DNA from: Nitrospira sp.
GTDB lineage: Bacteria; Nitrospirota; JACRHL01
Direction: 5' to 3'
Length of the DNA stretch: 9,960 nt
Assembly (NCBI GenBank): GCA_026994095.1
Contig: JALWRU010000537.1
Coordinates: 1 to 9,960 of the forward strand
Under the pieces are notes generated by a model. It was not told the DNA's origin. It ran no database searches and worked only from the letters and a program-made list of their open reading frames with translations. Position numbers and translations under genes: made by a program. Positions 1 to 7,133 of the stretch are shown here, one piece after another; position 1 is the stretch's first letter; each line of letters opens with the position of its first letter.

Positions 1-665
1 GTTCCACCGTGACGCTGGAGCTGATCAATCAGGACGGCAGCAGCCGCAAGATTGTGACCAAGCGTCTGTGGAAAGCATACAATGGCAAGGGTGGATACGC
101 GGCCAAGACCGTGTTTTACACCATGTTTCCGCCCGACTCCAAAGGGGTTGGTTTCCTGATCTGGGATACCTCGGACGCCAAGAAAAAAGATCAGTTGTGG
201 CTCTATCTACCCAGCCTGCGGCAGGTGCGGAGAGTCAGTGTGCGCGATCAGGACGACGCCTTTATGGGCTCTGACCTGACCTTTGCCGATATGGGTCAAC
301 GACTGTTGACCGAGGATGCCCACACGCTGGTGGGTGACGAGACCATTGACGGCCAGTCCTACTACGTGGTCGACAGCGTGCCAGTGAGCGAATCGATCTA
401 TGGTAAAAAGCGCCAGTGGATCAGTCAGGACGACTTCACCACCCTTAAGATCGAGTACTACGATCGTAAGCAGGAGCTGCTTAAAACCCAGAGTATTGCC
501 TGGATCCGCGACGGTGAATTGCGGGTCTATCAGGAGCTGGATGTGAAAAATGTGCAGACCGGGCACCGGACCATTTACTCGATCTCCAAACTGGAGACCG
601 GTGTGGGTCTGCGAGAGCGTGACTTTTCCGAGCGCTCTCTGAAGACCGGCTATCGGGGCCGCTAG
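1..665 (+). CDS. Outer membrane lipoprotein-sorting (LolA-like) protein, 5' partial
   Basis: This is the C-terminal part of a periplasmic protein of the outer-membrane lipoprotein-sorting family, which has a LolA/LolB-like fold with a hydrophobic cleft. The frame is open to the left edge with codons starting at base 3, so the GTG at 9 is probably internal; the signal peptide and first strands lie outside the window. Counting from that GTG, the family hallmarks are visible: a 'KGVGFLIWD' strand, 'LWLYLPSLRQVRRVS' (about residues 64-78), 'DAFMGSDLTFADM' (about 83-95) and a C-terminal 'GVGLRERDFSERSLK'. Family members with this motif set are usually about 250 residues, so only some 30-40 residues are missing. 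It ends 38 bp before an outer-membrane barrel gene that precedes an RND exporter, a common arrangement for this family. It probably carries a lipid or lipoprotein-like cargo between membranes; the cargo is unknown. Confidence 0.88.
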   Translation, partial: STVTLELINQDGSSRKIVTKRLWKAYNGKGGYAAKTVFYTMFPPDSKGVGFLIWDTSDAKKKDQLWLYLPSLRQVRRVSVRDQDDAFMGSDLTFADMGQRLLTEDAHTLVGDETIDGQSYYVVDSVPVSESIYGKKRQWISQDDFTTLKIEYYDRKQELLKTQSIAWIRDGELRVYQELDVKNVQTGHRTIYSISKLETGVGLRERDFSERSLKTGYRGR

Positions 666-703
666 GCAGCCCCGCAGGTTGACCTGGGGAGGTCGACCGC
701 CGC

Positions 704-2032
704 ATGGGAAGCCGTGGGACAGGGCGCATCGGATGGCTGCTGGTGGTATGCCTGTTGTGGTGGCCGCTCCACGCGGGCGCTGCGGTTGAGCTGACCGGGC
801 GCCTGCAACAGGAGTTGGGGCTCCGTACCACCGGGCAGCCGGTGCTCACCAAGGCCCTGTCATTTATTCAGTTAGAAGCGCGCCACCCGGTTGCTCGGGT
901 GGGTCGCGCCACGATCATTGGCCGGGTGTTTTACGACGCGGCACAAGATCTGGTTTCGCCGTCCCGCTTGAACCCGAAGCGATCCCCTGGCGACCCCTTG
1001 TCAGAGCAGTTCGTCGGGGCAACCCTTAAAGAAGCGTATGTGGATCTGTCGAGCGAACGACTCGATGTTCGTCTGGGGCGGCAGATTGTACGGTGGGGGC
1101 TGCTGGAAGGCACCCGTATCACCGACCGCATCAACCCCCTCGATTTTCGTGAGTTCTTGTTTCGGGATATTGAGGACCGATACATTCCCCTGTGGATGGT
1201 GCGGGCGGATTACTATCCGGGTTCAGCGCGGGTACAACTGCTGGCCATTCCCGATTTACGCTTTCATAAACAGGCACCGGCAGGCTCGGAGTGGGCGCAG
1301 TTTGAGCTGCCGCCTGGAACCCGTCGCCCCACCCGTACTTTTGGACATACCGAGTGGGCTGCGCTGGTGGGTGGGCAGGTGGGGCAGACCGCACTAACTG
1401 CCAGTTATTTTTACACTTGGGACGATTTTCCGGCAGCATTTCGAACGGTATTTGGGGTTGGCGGTCAGCCCACCGGGGTGACATTTGATAGCCGCTATGA
1501 GCGGTTGCACGTGGTAGGTGTTAGCGCTTCTCGTGATATTGGTGGAGCGGTGGCCTCTCTGGAGGGCAGTTTTGACCACGGCAAGCGCTTTGCAACAGAT
1601 CCGTTGGCTGCGATATCAGGCAACGAAATCGCGCGGGATGTGGTGCGCGCAGGTGTGGGTGTGGATGTCAATCTGGCGGGTGTCGATTTCTCGCTGCTGT
1701 ATGTACAGGAACGCATCCTCTCCTGGCATGCGTTTGTATTGGCGCGCCGGGTTGAGCAGGCTGCCAGCCTGCTGGTGAGGGATACGTTGTGGAATAGTCG
1801 GGCTGAGGCCCAATTGCTGGTACTCTACTTCCGCACCGGGCATCAGTATGTGGCGCGACCGGGCTTGTCGGTGCGGGTAACCGACCGGATCAAGGCCACA
1901 CTGGGGGCCGATTTTTTGGGTGGCTCCCGTGGGAGCGACCCCAATGCTCTGGCGGGTGCGCGCGATTTTCGGTTTGTGGGTTTTTTTAAGGATCGTGATC
2001 GGGTAACCCTCACGGTGGTATACGGATTTTGA
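704..2032 (+). CDS. Outer-membrane beta-barrel protein, DUF1302-like
   Basis: This is a 442-residue exported protein, probably an outer-membrane barrel. Residues 10-26 form a hydrophobic signal segment ending in 'HAGA', with cleavage likely just before 'AVELTG'. The ATG is preceded by GGGGAGG at 686-692, 11 bp upstream. The most conserved-looking block is residues 108-152, with 'DVRLGRQIVRWG' followed by 'RITDRINPLDFREFL'. This resembles the R-x-G-R-Q-x-x-x-W-G ... NP pattern of DUF1302-type porin-like proteins, although those are often nearer 600 residues. The second half alternates polar and hydrophobic residues as barrel strands do, and the protein ends in 'VTLTVVYGF'; a terminal Phe is the usual Bam recognition signal. 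It lies between a LolA-like gene and an RND exporter gene, so it is a plausible outer-membrane exit or docking component. The barrel call is good; the DUF1302 link is from motif memory only. Confidence 0.82.
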   Translation: MGSRGTGRIGWLLVVCLLWWPLHAGAAVELTGRLQQELGLRTTGQPVLTKALSFIQLEARHPVARVGRATIIGRVFYDAAQDLVSPSRLNPKRSPGDPLSEQFVGATLKEAYVDLSSERLDVRLGRQIVRWGLLEGTRITDRINPLDFREFLFRDIEDRYIPLWMVRADYYPGSARVQLLAIPDLRFHKQAPAGSEWAQFELPPGTRRPTRTFGHTEWAALVGGQVGQTALTASYFYTWDDFPAAFRTVFGVGGQPTGVTFDSRYERLHVVGVSASRDIGGAVASLEGSFDHGKRFATDPLAAISGNEIARDVVRAGVGVDVNLAGVDFSLLYVQERILSWHAFVLARRVEQAASLLVRDTLWNSRAEAQLLVLYFRTGHQYVARPGLSVRVTDRIKATLGADFLGGSRGSDPNALAGARDFRFVGFFKDRDRVTLTVVYGF

Positions 2033-2069
2033 CCGGCTCAGGGGATCTGCCGGGTGAAAGGGAAAGCAG

Positions 2070-4610
2070 TTGAAGCGTTACGTTGAGGCGATACTCCGTT
2101 GGCCACCACTGACCATTTTAGTGTTGTTGGGGGTGACCGCATTTTTCGCCATGCAGGTGGGCCATCTGAAAATGGTGTTGGACCCGAAGCGAATTTTGCC
2201 TCAGGGCCATCCGTTTGTGCAGCTCAACAACAAGATTGAAGAGAAGTTCGGCGGCAGCCGTGTGGTGGTGATCGGGGTCTCCGTCAAGGAAGGCGATATC
2301 TTCAACCCGGACACGCTAGGCAAGATCAAGCGCATCACTGAAGCGGTCAAAGAGGCACCCGGCATCCTCGAAGAGAACGTCATCTCGATTGCTGATCGCA
2401 AGATCAAATACATCAAGTCGACCGCTGACGGGCTCGATATTCGCCGTATGATGCCGACGGTGCCGACCACCCCGGAAGGGCTGTCCGAACTCCGTAACAA
2501 CGTGTTCATGAACGACATGTACGTGGGCTCGCTGGTGTCCAAAGACGGTAAAAGCGCTGCCATTGTCACCGACTTCAGGGGCGGCGGTGGTTCGTCCGAC
2601 TGGTGGGATCGTATGATGGAGGCCAACGCCTCCGACCCGTCGCTATTGGGCGACTTCATCCCCCTTGCCCATGCCGAGGAGTGGTCGGCAGAGGAGATGG
2701 AGCAGTGGTGGAAGGACAAGGGGGGCAAGCCGTGGGAGGGGGGTGACGGTGCCGAAGCGAGCGGTGACGCCAGTAGTGGTGGCAGTGCTGGCGCGGTCGA
2801 CTGGACCCAGTGGTACACTCCGGACTCCACCATTTACAACGAACTGGAGGCCATCGCTGCCAAGGAGCGTGACGCCAATACCAGCGTGCACCTGGGTGGC
2901 CTGCCGATTGCGCTGGCGTTTTTAGAGAAAGACGCCCTGCTGATGAATCAGGTGGTGTTCCCCATTGCCGTTCTGGGTGTGCTGATCGTACTGCTGGGAG
3001 CGTTCCGCAGTTTGCAGGGGGTGATGATCCCGCTGCTTACAGCCGGGTTGAGTGTGGTCTGGGCGTTGGGCAGCATGGCCATTGCGCGCATTCCGTTGGA
3101 CCCGTGGACCCAGACCCTGACCCCCATTTTGATCGTTGCCATTGCCGCGGGTCACTCCATCCAGATCCTCAAGCGGTACTACGAAGAGCTTGAAAATAAC
3201 GGGGGCGACAACCGGGCTGCGGTGATTACCGCCACCACCCGGATCGGTCCGGTGATGATTACCGCAGGGCTGGTGGCCGCCGCCAGCTTTGCGTCGTTGA
3301 TCACGTTTGATTTGAAGACCTTTCAGTCCTTTGGCATGTTTACCGCCTTCGGGATTCTGGCGGCGTTGGCGCTGGAGATGTCGTTTATCCCTGCCCTCCG
3401 GGCCATGCTCAAGGCTCCGGCTCCTGCACGGGTCGCAGCTATTAACCGCTCGGTGTGGGCCGGGTGGGCGGTGTCTGCCCTGGCAGAGCAGGCGGTGGGT
3501 CGCAAGCGTCCGGTGGTGCTGTATGTGATGTTGGGACTGATGGTGATCTCCCTGTTTGCTGCGGGCAAAGTCGAAGTGAACAACAGCCTCAAGGGGCAGT
3601 TCTTCCCGGATACCCAGTTGCGGATTGACGAAGCGGCCATCAACAATGCCTTCGGCGGCACCACGACCTTCTATGTATTGCTGGAGGGCAAGGAGCCAGG
3701 CGCGCTCAAGGACCCGATGGTATTAAAGGCCATCGAAGACCTGCAACATGAGTTTGAAGCGGTGGAGGGGGTGGGCAAAACCCAGTCCTACATCGACTAC
3801 GTCAAGAAGATGAACAAGTCGTTCCACGGCGACGACCCGGCCTTCGATCGGGTGCCGGACCGGCGTGAGGAGGTTTCTGACTTCCTGTTCCTGTACTCAA
3901 TTTCTGGCAACCCGGCAGATTTCCGGCGGTTGGTGGATTACGATTATCAAAATGCGGTGTTGTGGGCCTTTTTGAAGGACGACAGCACTGCCCTGGCCCA
4001 CAAACTGATTGACCTAACCGATTCGTTTGCCAAAAAACGCTTTCCAGAAGGGGTGACTGCCGGGGTGGCGGGTAGCTCGCCGGTGACTGTGGCGCTCAAT
4101 GATACGATCGTGGATGGCAAACTGCGTAACATCCTGCAGATCGCGTTAATTACTTTCCTGATCTCTTGCGTCGTGTTGCGCTCCCTGTTGGGTGGGTTGC
4201 TGGTGCTGGTGCCGCTGGCTGCTGCGGTGTTGATTAACTTCGGCATTATGGGCACCTTTGGGGTCACCCTGGGGATCGGTACCGCGACGATTTCTGCCAT
4301 GGCGGTGGGAATTGGGGCCGACTTTGCGATCTATCTGCTGTTCCGCTGTCGGGAAGAATTTAACCGGTGTGGGGATGCTGAAGAGGCCATCATGGCGACC
4401 GTACGGACCGCTGGAAAAGCGGTGCTATTTGTGGCCTTGGCCATCAGCGTGGGGTGTGCGACCCTGTCGGTGGCAGGCTACTACCGCCACATGGAAGGGG
4501 TCTTGATTCCCTTGGCCATGTTGACCGGTTCGGTGGGTGCATTGACCATTTTACCCACTGTCATCTGGAAACTGCGGCCGCAATTTTTATTCGGCGCGGG
4601 CAGGGTCTGA
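2070..4610 (+). CDS. RND superfamily (MMPL/SSD-type) exporter
   Basis: This 846-residue inner-membrane protein has the duplicated RND layout. TM1 is at about 13-31, a periplasmic domain at 32-290, and TM2-TM6 at about 294-441. TM7 follows at about 481-498, a second periplasmic domain at 500-685, and TM8-TM12 at about 688-834. The intramembrane motif of half two is 'GIGADFAIYLLFRCREEF' (747-764), the usual MMPL G-x-G-x-D form; half one has 'AAGHSIQILKRYYEE' (359-373) with His in place of Asp. The start is TTG, with AAGGGA at 2058-2063 six bases before it. The next in-frame ATG (residue 28) would destroy TM1, so TTG is well supported. Residues 201-248 are an unusual acidic, Trp-rich and then Gly/Ser/Ala-rich stretch in the first periplasmic domain. 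The family (COG1033-like) exports lipids and other hydrophobic compounds using the proton gradient. The substrate here is unknown, but the LolA-like and barrel neighbours point to an envelope lipid. Confidence 0.93.
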   Translation: MKRYVEAILRWPPLTILVLLGVTAFFAMQVGHLKMVLDPKRILPQGHPFVQLNNKIEEKFGGSRVVVIGVSVKEGDIFNPDTLGKIKRITEAVKEAPGILEENVISIADRKIKYIKSTADGLDIRRMMPTVPTTPEGLSELRNNVFMNDMYVGSLVSKDGKSAAIVTDFRGGGGSSDWWDRMMEANASDPSLLGDFIPLAHAEEWSAEEMEQWWKDKGGKPWEGGDGAEASGDASSGGSAGAVDWTQWYTPDSTIYNELEAIAAKERDANTSVHLGGLPIALAFLEKDALLMNQVVFPIAVLGVLIVLLGAFRSLQGVMIPLLTAGLSVVWALGSMAIARIPLDPWTQTLTPILIVAIAAGHSIQILKRYYEELENNGGDNRAAVITATTRIGPVMITAGLVAAASFASLITFDLKTFQSFGMFTAFGILAALALEMSFIPALRAMLKAPAPARVAAINRSVWAGWAVSALAEQAVGRKRPVVLYVMLGLMVISLFAAGKVEVNNSLKGQFFPDTQLRIDEAAINNAFGGTTTFYVLLEGKEPGALKDPMVLKAIEDLQHEFEAVEGVGKTQSYIDYVKKMNKSFHGDDPAFDRVPDRREEVSDFLFLYSISGNPADFRRLVDYDYQNAVLWAFLKDDSTALAHKLIDLTDSFAKKRFPEGVTAGVAGSSPVTVALNDTIVDGKLRNILQIALITFLISCVVLRSLLGGLLVLVPLAAAVLINFGIMGTFGVTLGIGTATISAMAVGIGADFAIYLLFRCREEFNRCGDAEEAIMATVRTAGKAVLFVALAISVGCATLSVAGYYRHMEGVLIPLAMLTGSVGALTILPTVIWKLRPQFLFGAGRV

Positions 4611-4627
4611 TCACGCTGACTCAACCG

Positions 4628-5650
4628 ATGCCACGACTGTCCCCCCATGGTACCGGCCGATCCCTCAGGCGGGTCGGTGGCTGTTGGCTATTGGTGGCGT
4701 TGTGCGTCGTTGGGTGGGCGATGCCAGCGCTGGCGGCAGACAAGGATGGCAAGAAAGACAAACCCAGGCGTTTTAGCGTCGGTCTGACCGCAGGGAATTA
4801 CGCCCCGGATCTGCGCCAGCTTAACCATGCGTTAGCGACTCCCGGTCTGGCGATATTACAGGACCCCAACTTTCTGATCCCCCAGAACCAGGACCTGCCG
4901 GTAGGGGTGCGGGATGTGGCCGCGCCAGCCTTGGCATCCCAGGTGAATTACGGTGCAGAAGCCCAGTGGGTCTTGACCAGGCGGCTCTCGATCCTGGTGA
5001 TGGCTCTCAACTGGCAGGGGCGTTCGACGATCTCGGACACGATTACCATGCAGTTGCGCTCCAACCTGCCGTCAGTGCAGGTGCCGCGTACCGCACGCTA
5101 CAACTTTAATCTGAACCAGATCTGGTTGGGGTGGCGGTTTAACCTGTTTAATGAGCCCAAACTGGGGCGGCTGTTTATCAACGTGGGGCTGGCTGGCCTG
5201 TCGGTGGCCGACTTCACCATCGACGCATTGCTCAAGGTGAATCAACCGGACCAGCCACGCATCCGTGATTTCGCGTCAATCAGCTCTACTGAATTTCATG
5301 GGACTTCGTTCTCCAGCCGTTACGGTGGCGGGGGTGAGGTATTTATCGGGCAGAATATTTCGTTGGGATTCAACTTCAACTACACCTTCGGGGAAATCCA
5401 GAGTTTCCGGGTGAGGCGGTATTTCCCGTCGGGTTTCAGCGAACTTCCCCCACTCCCTCCAGAGACGATCGCTGGTCTGCCAGACAATGTCCTGCCCAAT
5501 ATTCCAGCGTTGCCATTGGAGGGTGACGTGCTCAGTACGGCTCAGGTCACCGTTACCCGCGACAATACCGAGATCGTTGGTGAATCCACTCCTGTGAGCA
5601 TCGATCTGGATGGGTGGGAGTTTGCGTTCACCCTGAGGATCTATTACTGA
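4628..5650 (+). CDS. Secreted outer-membrane beta-barrel protein, family not recognised
   Basis: The frame is open back to 4454, but the ATG at 4628 is preferred. It lies 17 bp after the exporter stop and gives a clean signal peptide: basic residues R11-R15, hydrophobic 19-33 and 'AMPALA' before 'ADKDGKKDK' (cleavage near 36/37). The mature protein is about 304 residues. Amphipathic strand-like segments are seen at about 106-125, about 160-200 and 229-256 ('GGGEVFIGQNISLGFNFNY'), and the chain ends 'WEFAFTLRIYY' with an aromatic terminal residue, as outer-membrane barrels do. Residues about 270-302 form a Pro-rich segment ('PPLPPETIAGLP'), probably an extracellular loop. There is no good Shine-Dalgarno, so translation may be coupled to the exporter gene. 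It is the fourth gene of the apparent operon and may be a small barrel partner of the pump. An OmpW-like or generic OMP beta-barrel family is possible; no specific function is claimed. Confidence 0.78.
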   Translation: MPRLSPHGTGRSLRRVGGCWLLVALCVVGWAMPALAADKDGKKDKPRRFSVGLTAGNYAPDLRQLNHALATPGLAILQDPNFLIPQNQDLPVGVRDVAAPALASQVNYGAEAQWVLTRRLSILVMALNWQGRSTISDTITMQLRSNLPSVQVPRTARYNFNLNQIWLGWRFNLFNEPKLGRLFINVGLAGLSVADFTIDALLKVNQPDQPRIRDFASISSTEFHGTSFSSRYGGGGEVFIGQNISLGFNFNYTFGEIQSFRVRRYFPSGFSELPPLPPETIAGLPDNVLPNIPALPLEGDVLSTAQVTVTRDNTEIVGESTPVSIDLDGWEFAFTLRIYY

Positions 5651-5703
5651 TCCCACTGTTGCTGCGCCTGCGTAGGCCGCTATGACGCCTGTGCGCTTCA
5701 CCA

Positions 5704-5730
5704 GCGCCACTCCCTCATAGAGGGGAGCGC
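5704..5730 (+). terminator. Imperfect hairpin after the envelope operon, no U-tract
   Basis: About 54 bp after the last operon stop, arms around CTCCC / GGGAG fold over a short AUA loop and extend outward through GCG / CGC with bulges. No T-run follows, so it is not a standard intrinsic terminator. It may be a Rho-dependent end or an mRNA 3' stabiliser. It is the only hairpin of note between the operon and the next gene. Confidence 0.25.
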
Positions 5731-5855
5731 CCTCGGAATCAGGGGGGAAAAACATTTCTCATTAGTGGGAAGATTGCCAAGAAAACGGGGGGTAGTACCA
5801 GACTTTTGGCGCACTGAACTCAATAAAAACAGTTAGTTGAAGCATCTCTGGCGAG

Positions 5856-5871
5856 TGGCATGGAACCTGCA
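5856..5871 (+). promoter_or_regulatory. Sigma-54 (-24/-12) promoter upstream of the six-cysteine secreted protein
   Basis: The sequence TGGCATGGAACCTGCA matches the RpoN consensus TGGCAYG-N4-YTGCW. The invariant GG (5857-5858) and GC (5869-5870) are spaced 12 bp apart, as required. Predicted transcription starts near 5882, leaving an 18-nt leader that contains GAGGGG (5890-5895) before the TTG start. No convincing sigma-70 pair was found in the gap. An imperfect dyad, ACTGAACT / AGTTAGT (5813-5837), lies just upstream and could bind a regulator. The match is strong, but activity is inferred. Confidence 0.6.
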
Positions 5872-5899
5872 CATTTTTTGGTGGATTCCGAGGGGTTAA

Positions 5900-6895
5900 T
5901 TGTCAAAGTTGAGGTGGTTCCAGCCTGTGGTTCGAATTTTGGTGTACATGTTGATGGTCGGCTTGCTGGGCGCTGTGCCCGCGTATGCCTCCAGCCTGTC
6001 AACGTCGAACACCAGCAACTTGAGCAACAACGACTGGGCGTCCATGCGGGGGTTCACTCCGGTGGCGGGTGAGCCGCACATTGATACTGCCAAACTCCAT
6101 AACTACCTGACCAATGCCGACTACCTGCTGGGCAGCACCGAGTTTGGTTTTGACCTGACCTCCGGCACGTCCGATGTGGAGCTCTGTCAGATGCGGGTTG
6201 ATTGTGACAGTCAGGGATTTGTCAATGACACCACCTTGGCGGCCTTGCAGCACGGCGCCGGTGGTTCGATTGAGTTTGATGGTGCGGCCGGTGCAGGTGG
6301 GGGTAAAGGAGCGCTATCGGCGGCACCCGCAGCCTCGGCGCAGCCGGGCAACGAGGGCAATAGCGGCTATTACCTTGCCAATTACATCGAAGAGCGTAAC
6401 GGGGCCGGTACCACCACCTTCAGCCAGGGGCTTCAGAATGACTTTTTGTCCGGCGACATTGATGCCGGGGTGGATTGTGGCCTGGCGTTAGCGCAGACCG
6501 GACAGGCTCGCTGTAATGAGATTGATTTCGGATTTTCCCAGTTTGTGGATGTCACCCTCGGGGCGGGCAACTTGACGACCTCGGACGGCACCGCTGCCGG
6601 CGGGTCTGGCCCGACCACCAATCAGGAGGTGATGGACCTGTTCTTCAGTGTTGATGTGCTGGTGGATGCCAACGGCGATCAGCTGGGAACTGCCCAGGGG
6701 ACCTTTACCCAGACCGACCCCTCTGCTGCCAAAACATGCAATGGTGCGTTCACCCGGACTGCCGCCGGGGTGGTAACGGTAACGGGCAGCACCAACCCGG
6801 ACTACGGGGGAAGTACCACCGTGGTGGGCAACCGTTGGTTGCTGGATCCGGGCACTTCGACGCAGACATCCTATCGTGCGGACGTCTCTTGCTGA
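5900..6895 (+). CDS. Secreted six-cysteine protein of unknown family
   Basis: I do not recognise this 331-residue protein. Residues 1-30 are a Sec signal peptide: basic start, hydrophobic 'ILVYMLMVGLLGAV', then 'PAYA' before 'SSLSTSN'. The mature part is acidic and rich in Gly, Ser, Thr and Asn. It has six cysteines (C96, C102, C193, C205, C280, C331), an even number that would allow three disulfides; the last is the C-terminal residue itself. Residues 127-150 are a Gly/Ala-rich linker. There is no internal TM segment and no lipobox. Two TTG codons (5900 and 5909) could start it. GAGGGG at 5890-5895 is 4 bp from the first and 13 bp from the second, while the ATG at 5948 would cut off the basic region. 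It stands alone, with gaps of about 250 and 240 bp on its two sides and a sigma-54-type promoter match. It is probably periplasmic or extracellular; the function is unknown. Confidence 0.75.
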   Translation: MSKLRWFQPVVRILVYMLMVGLLGAVPAYASSLSTSNTSNLSNNDWASMRGFTPVAGEPHIDTAKLHNYLTNADYLLGSTEFGFDLTSGTSDVELCQMRVDCDSQGFVNDTTLAALQHGAGGSIEFDGAAGAGGGKGALSAAPAASAQPGNEGNSGYYLANYIEERNGAGTTTFSQGLQNDFLSGDIDAGVDCGLALAQTGQARCNEIDFGFSQFVDVTLGAGNLTTSDGTAAGGSGPTTNQEVMDLFFSVDVLVDANGDQLGTAQGTFTQTDPSAAKTCNGAFTRTAAGVVTVTGSTNPDYGGSTTVVGNRWLLDPGTSTQTSYRADVSC

Positions 6896-7026
6896 TGGGC
6901 ACTTTGCGTACCCCGCTGGGGAATAGTTGGCAATATTTTGCCACGACCGATGGGAATTTGACTTCCCATGCCAGTAATTCGGCTATGCTATTGCCAGTAA
7001 ATCAAATGGTTATGTCAATAGCGGCT

Positions 7027-7044
7027 TTGGCATCTGGATTGCTT
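7027..7044 (+). promoter_or_regulatory. Sigma-54 (-24/-12) promoter upstream of moaA
   Basis: The sequence TTGGCATCTGGATTGCTT is a near-consensus RpoN site. It has TTGGCA at -24 and TTGCTT at -12, with GG (7029-7030) and GC (7041-7042) at the required 12-bp spacing. Transcription would start near 7054 and give a leader of about 80 nt. A sigma-70-like TATGCT at 6984-6989 has no -35 partner at a good distance. The assignment rests on sequence match and position only. Confidence 0.6.
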
Positions 7045-7049
7045 ATTAA

Positions 7050-7107
7050 ACCCATGCCGACTGTTAAGGCCCTTGGCGGGTGGTTGGTGCTGATGGGCGA
7101 TTCGCCC
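7050..7107 (+). promoter_or_regulatory. Possible structured leader of moaA
   Basis: Two hairpins can form in the predicted leader. ACCC-at-GCC (7050-7058) pairs with GGC-GGGT (7075-7081), and GGGCG (7095-7099) pairs with CGCCC (7103-7107). The second ends 15 bp before the GAGGTG Shine-Dalgarno (7123-7128). MoaA leaders in some gammaproteobacteria carry the Moco RNA motif, but this leader is short and I could not match it to that motif. It may simply be local structure. Confidence 0.25.
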
Positions 7108-7133
7108 TGTCCTATGACTTATGAGGTGTCTCA

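Noticed and set aside
4454..4627. Upstream extension of the second barrel gene overlapping the pump gene
   Set aside because: It would put 58 non-signal-like residues before a perfect signal peptide and overlap the last TM region of the pump. The ATG at 4628 is the sensible start.
6950..6969. ATGGGAA / TTCCCAT hairpin after the six-Cys protein gene
   Set aside because: The stem is 7 bp with a 6-nt loop and is AT-rich, without a following T-run, so it is not supported as an intrinsic terminator.
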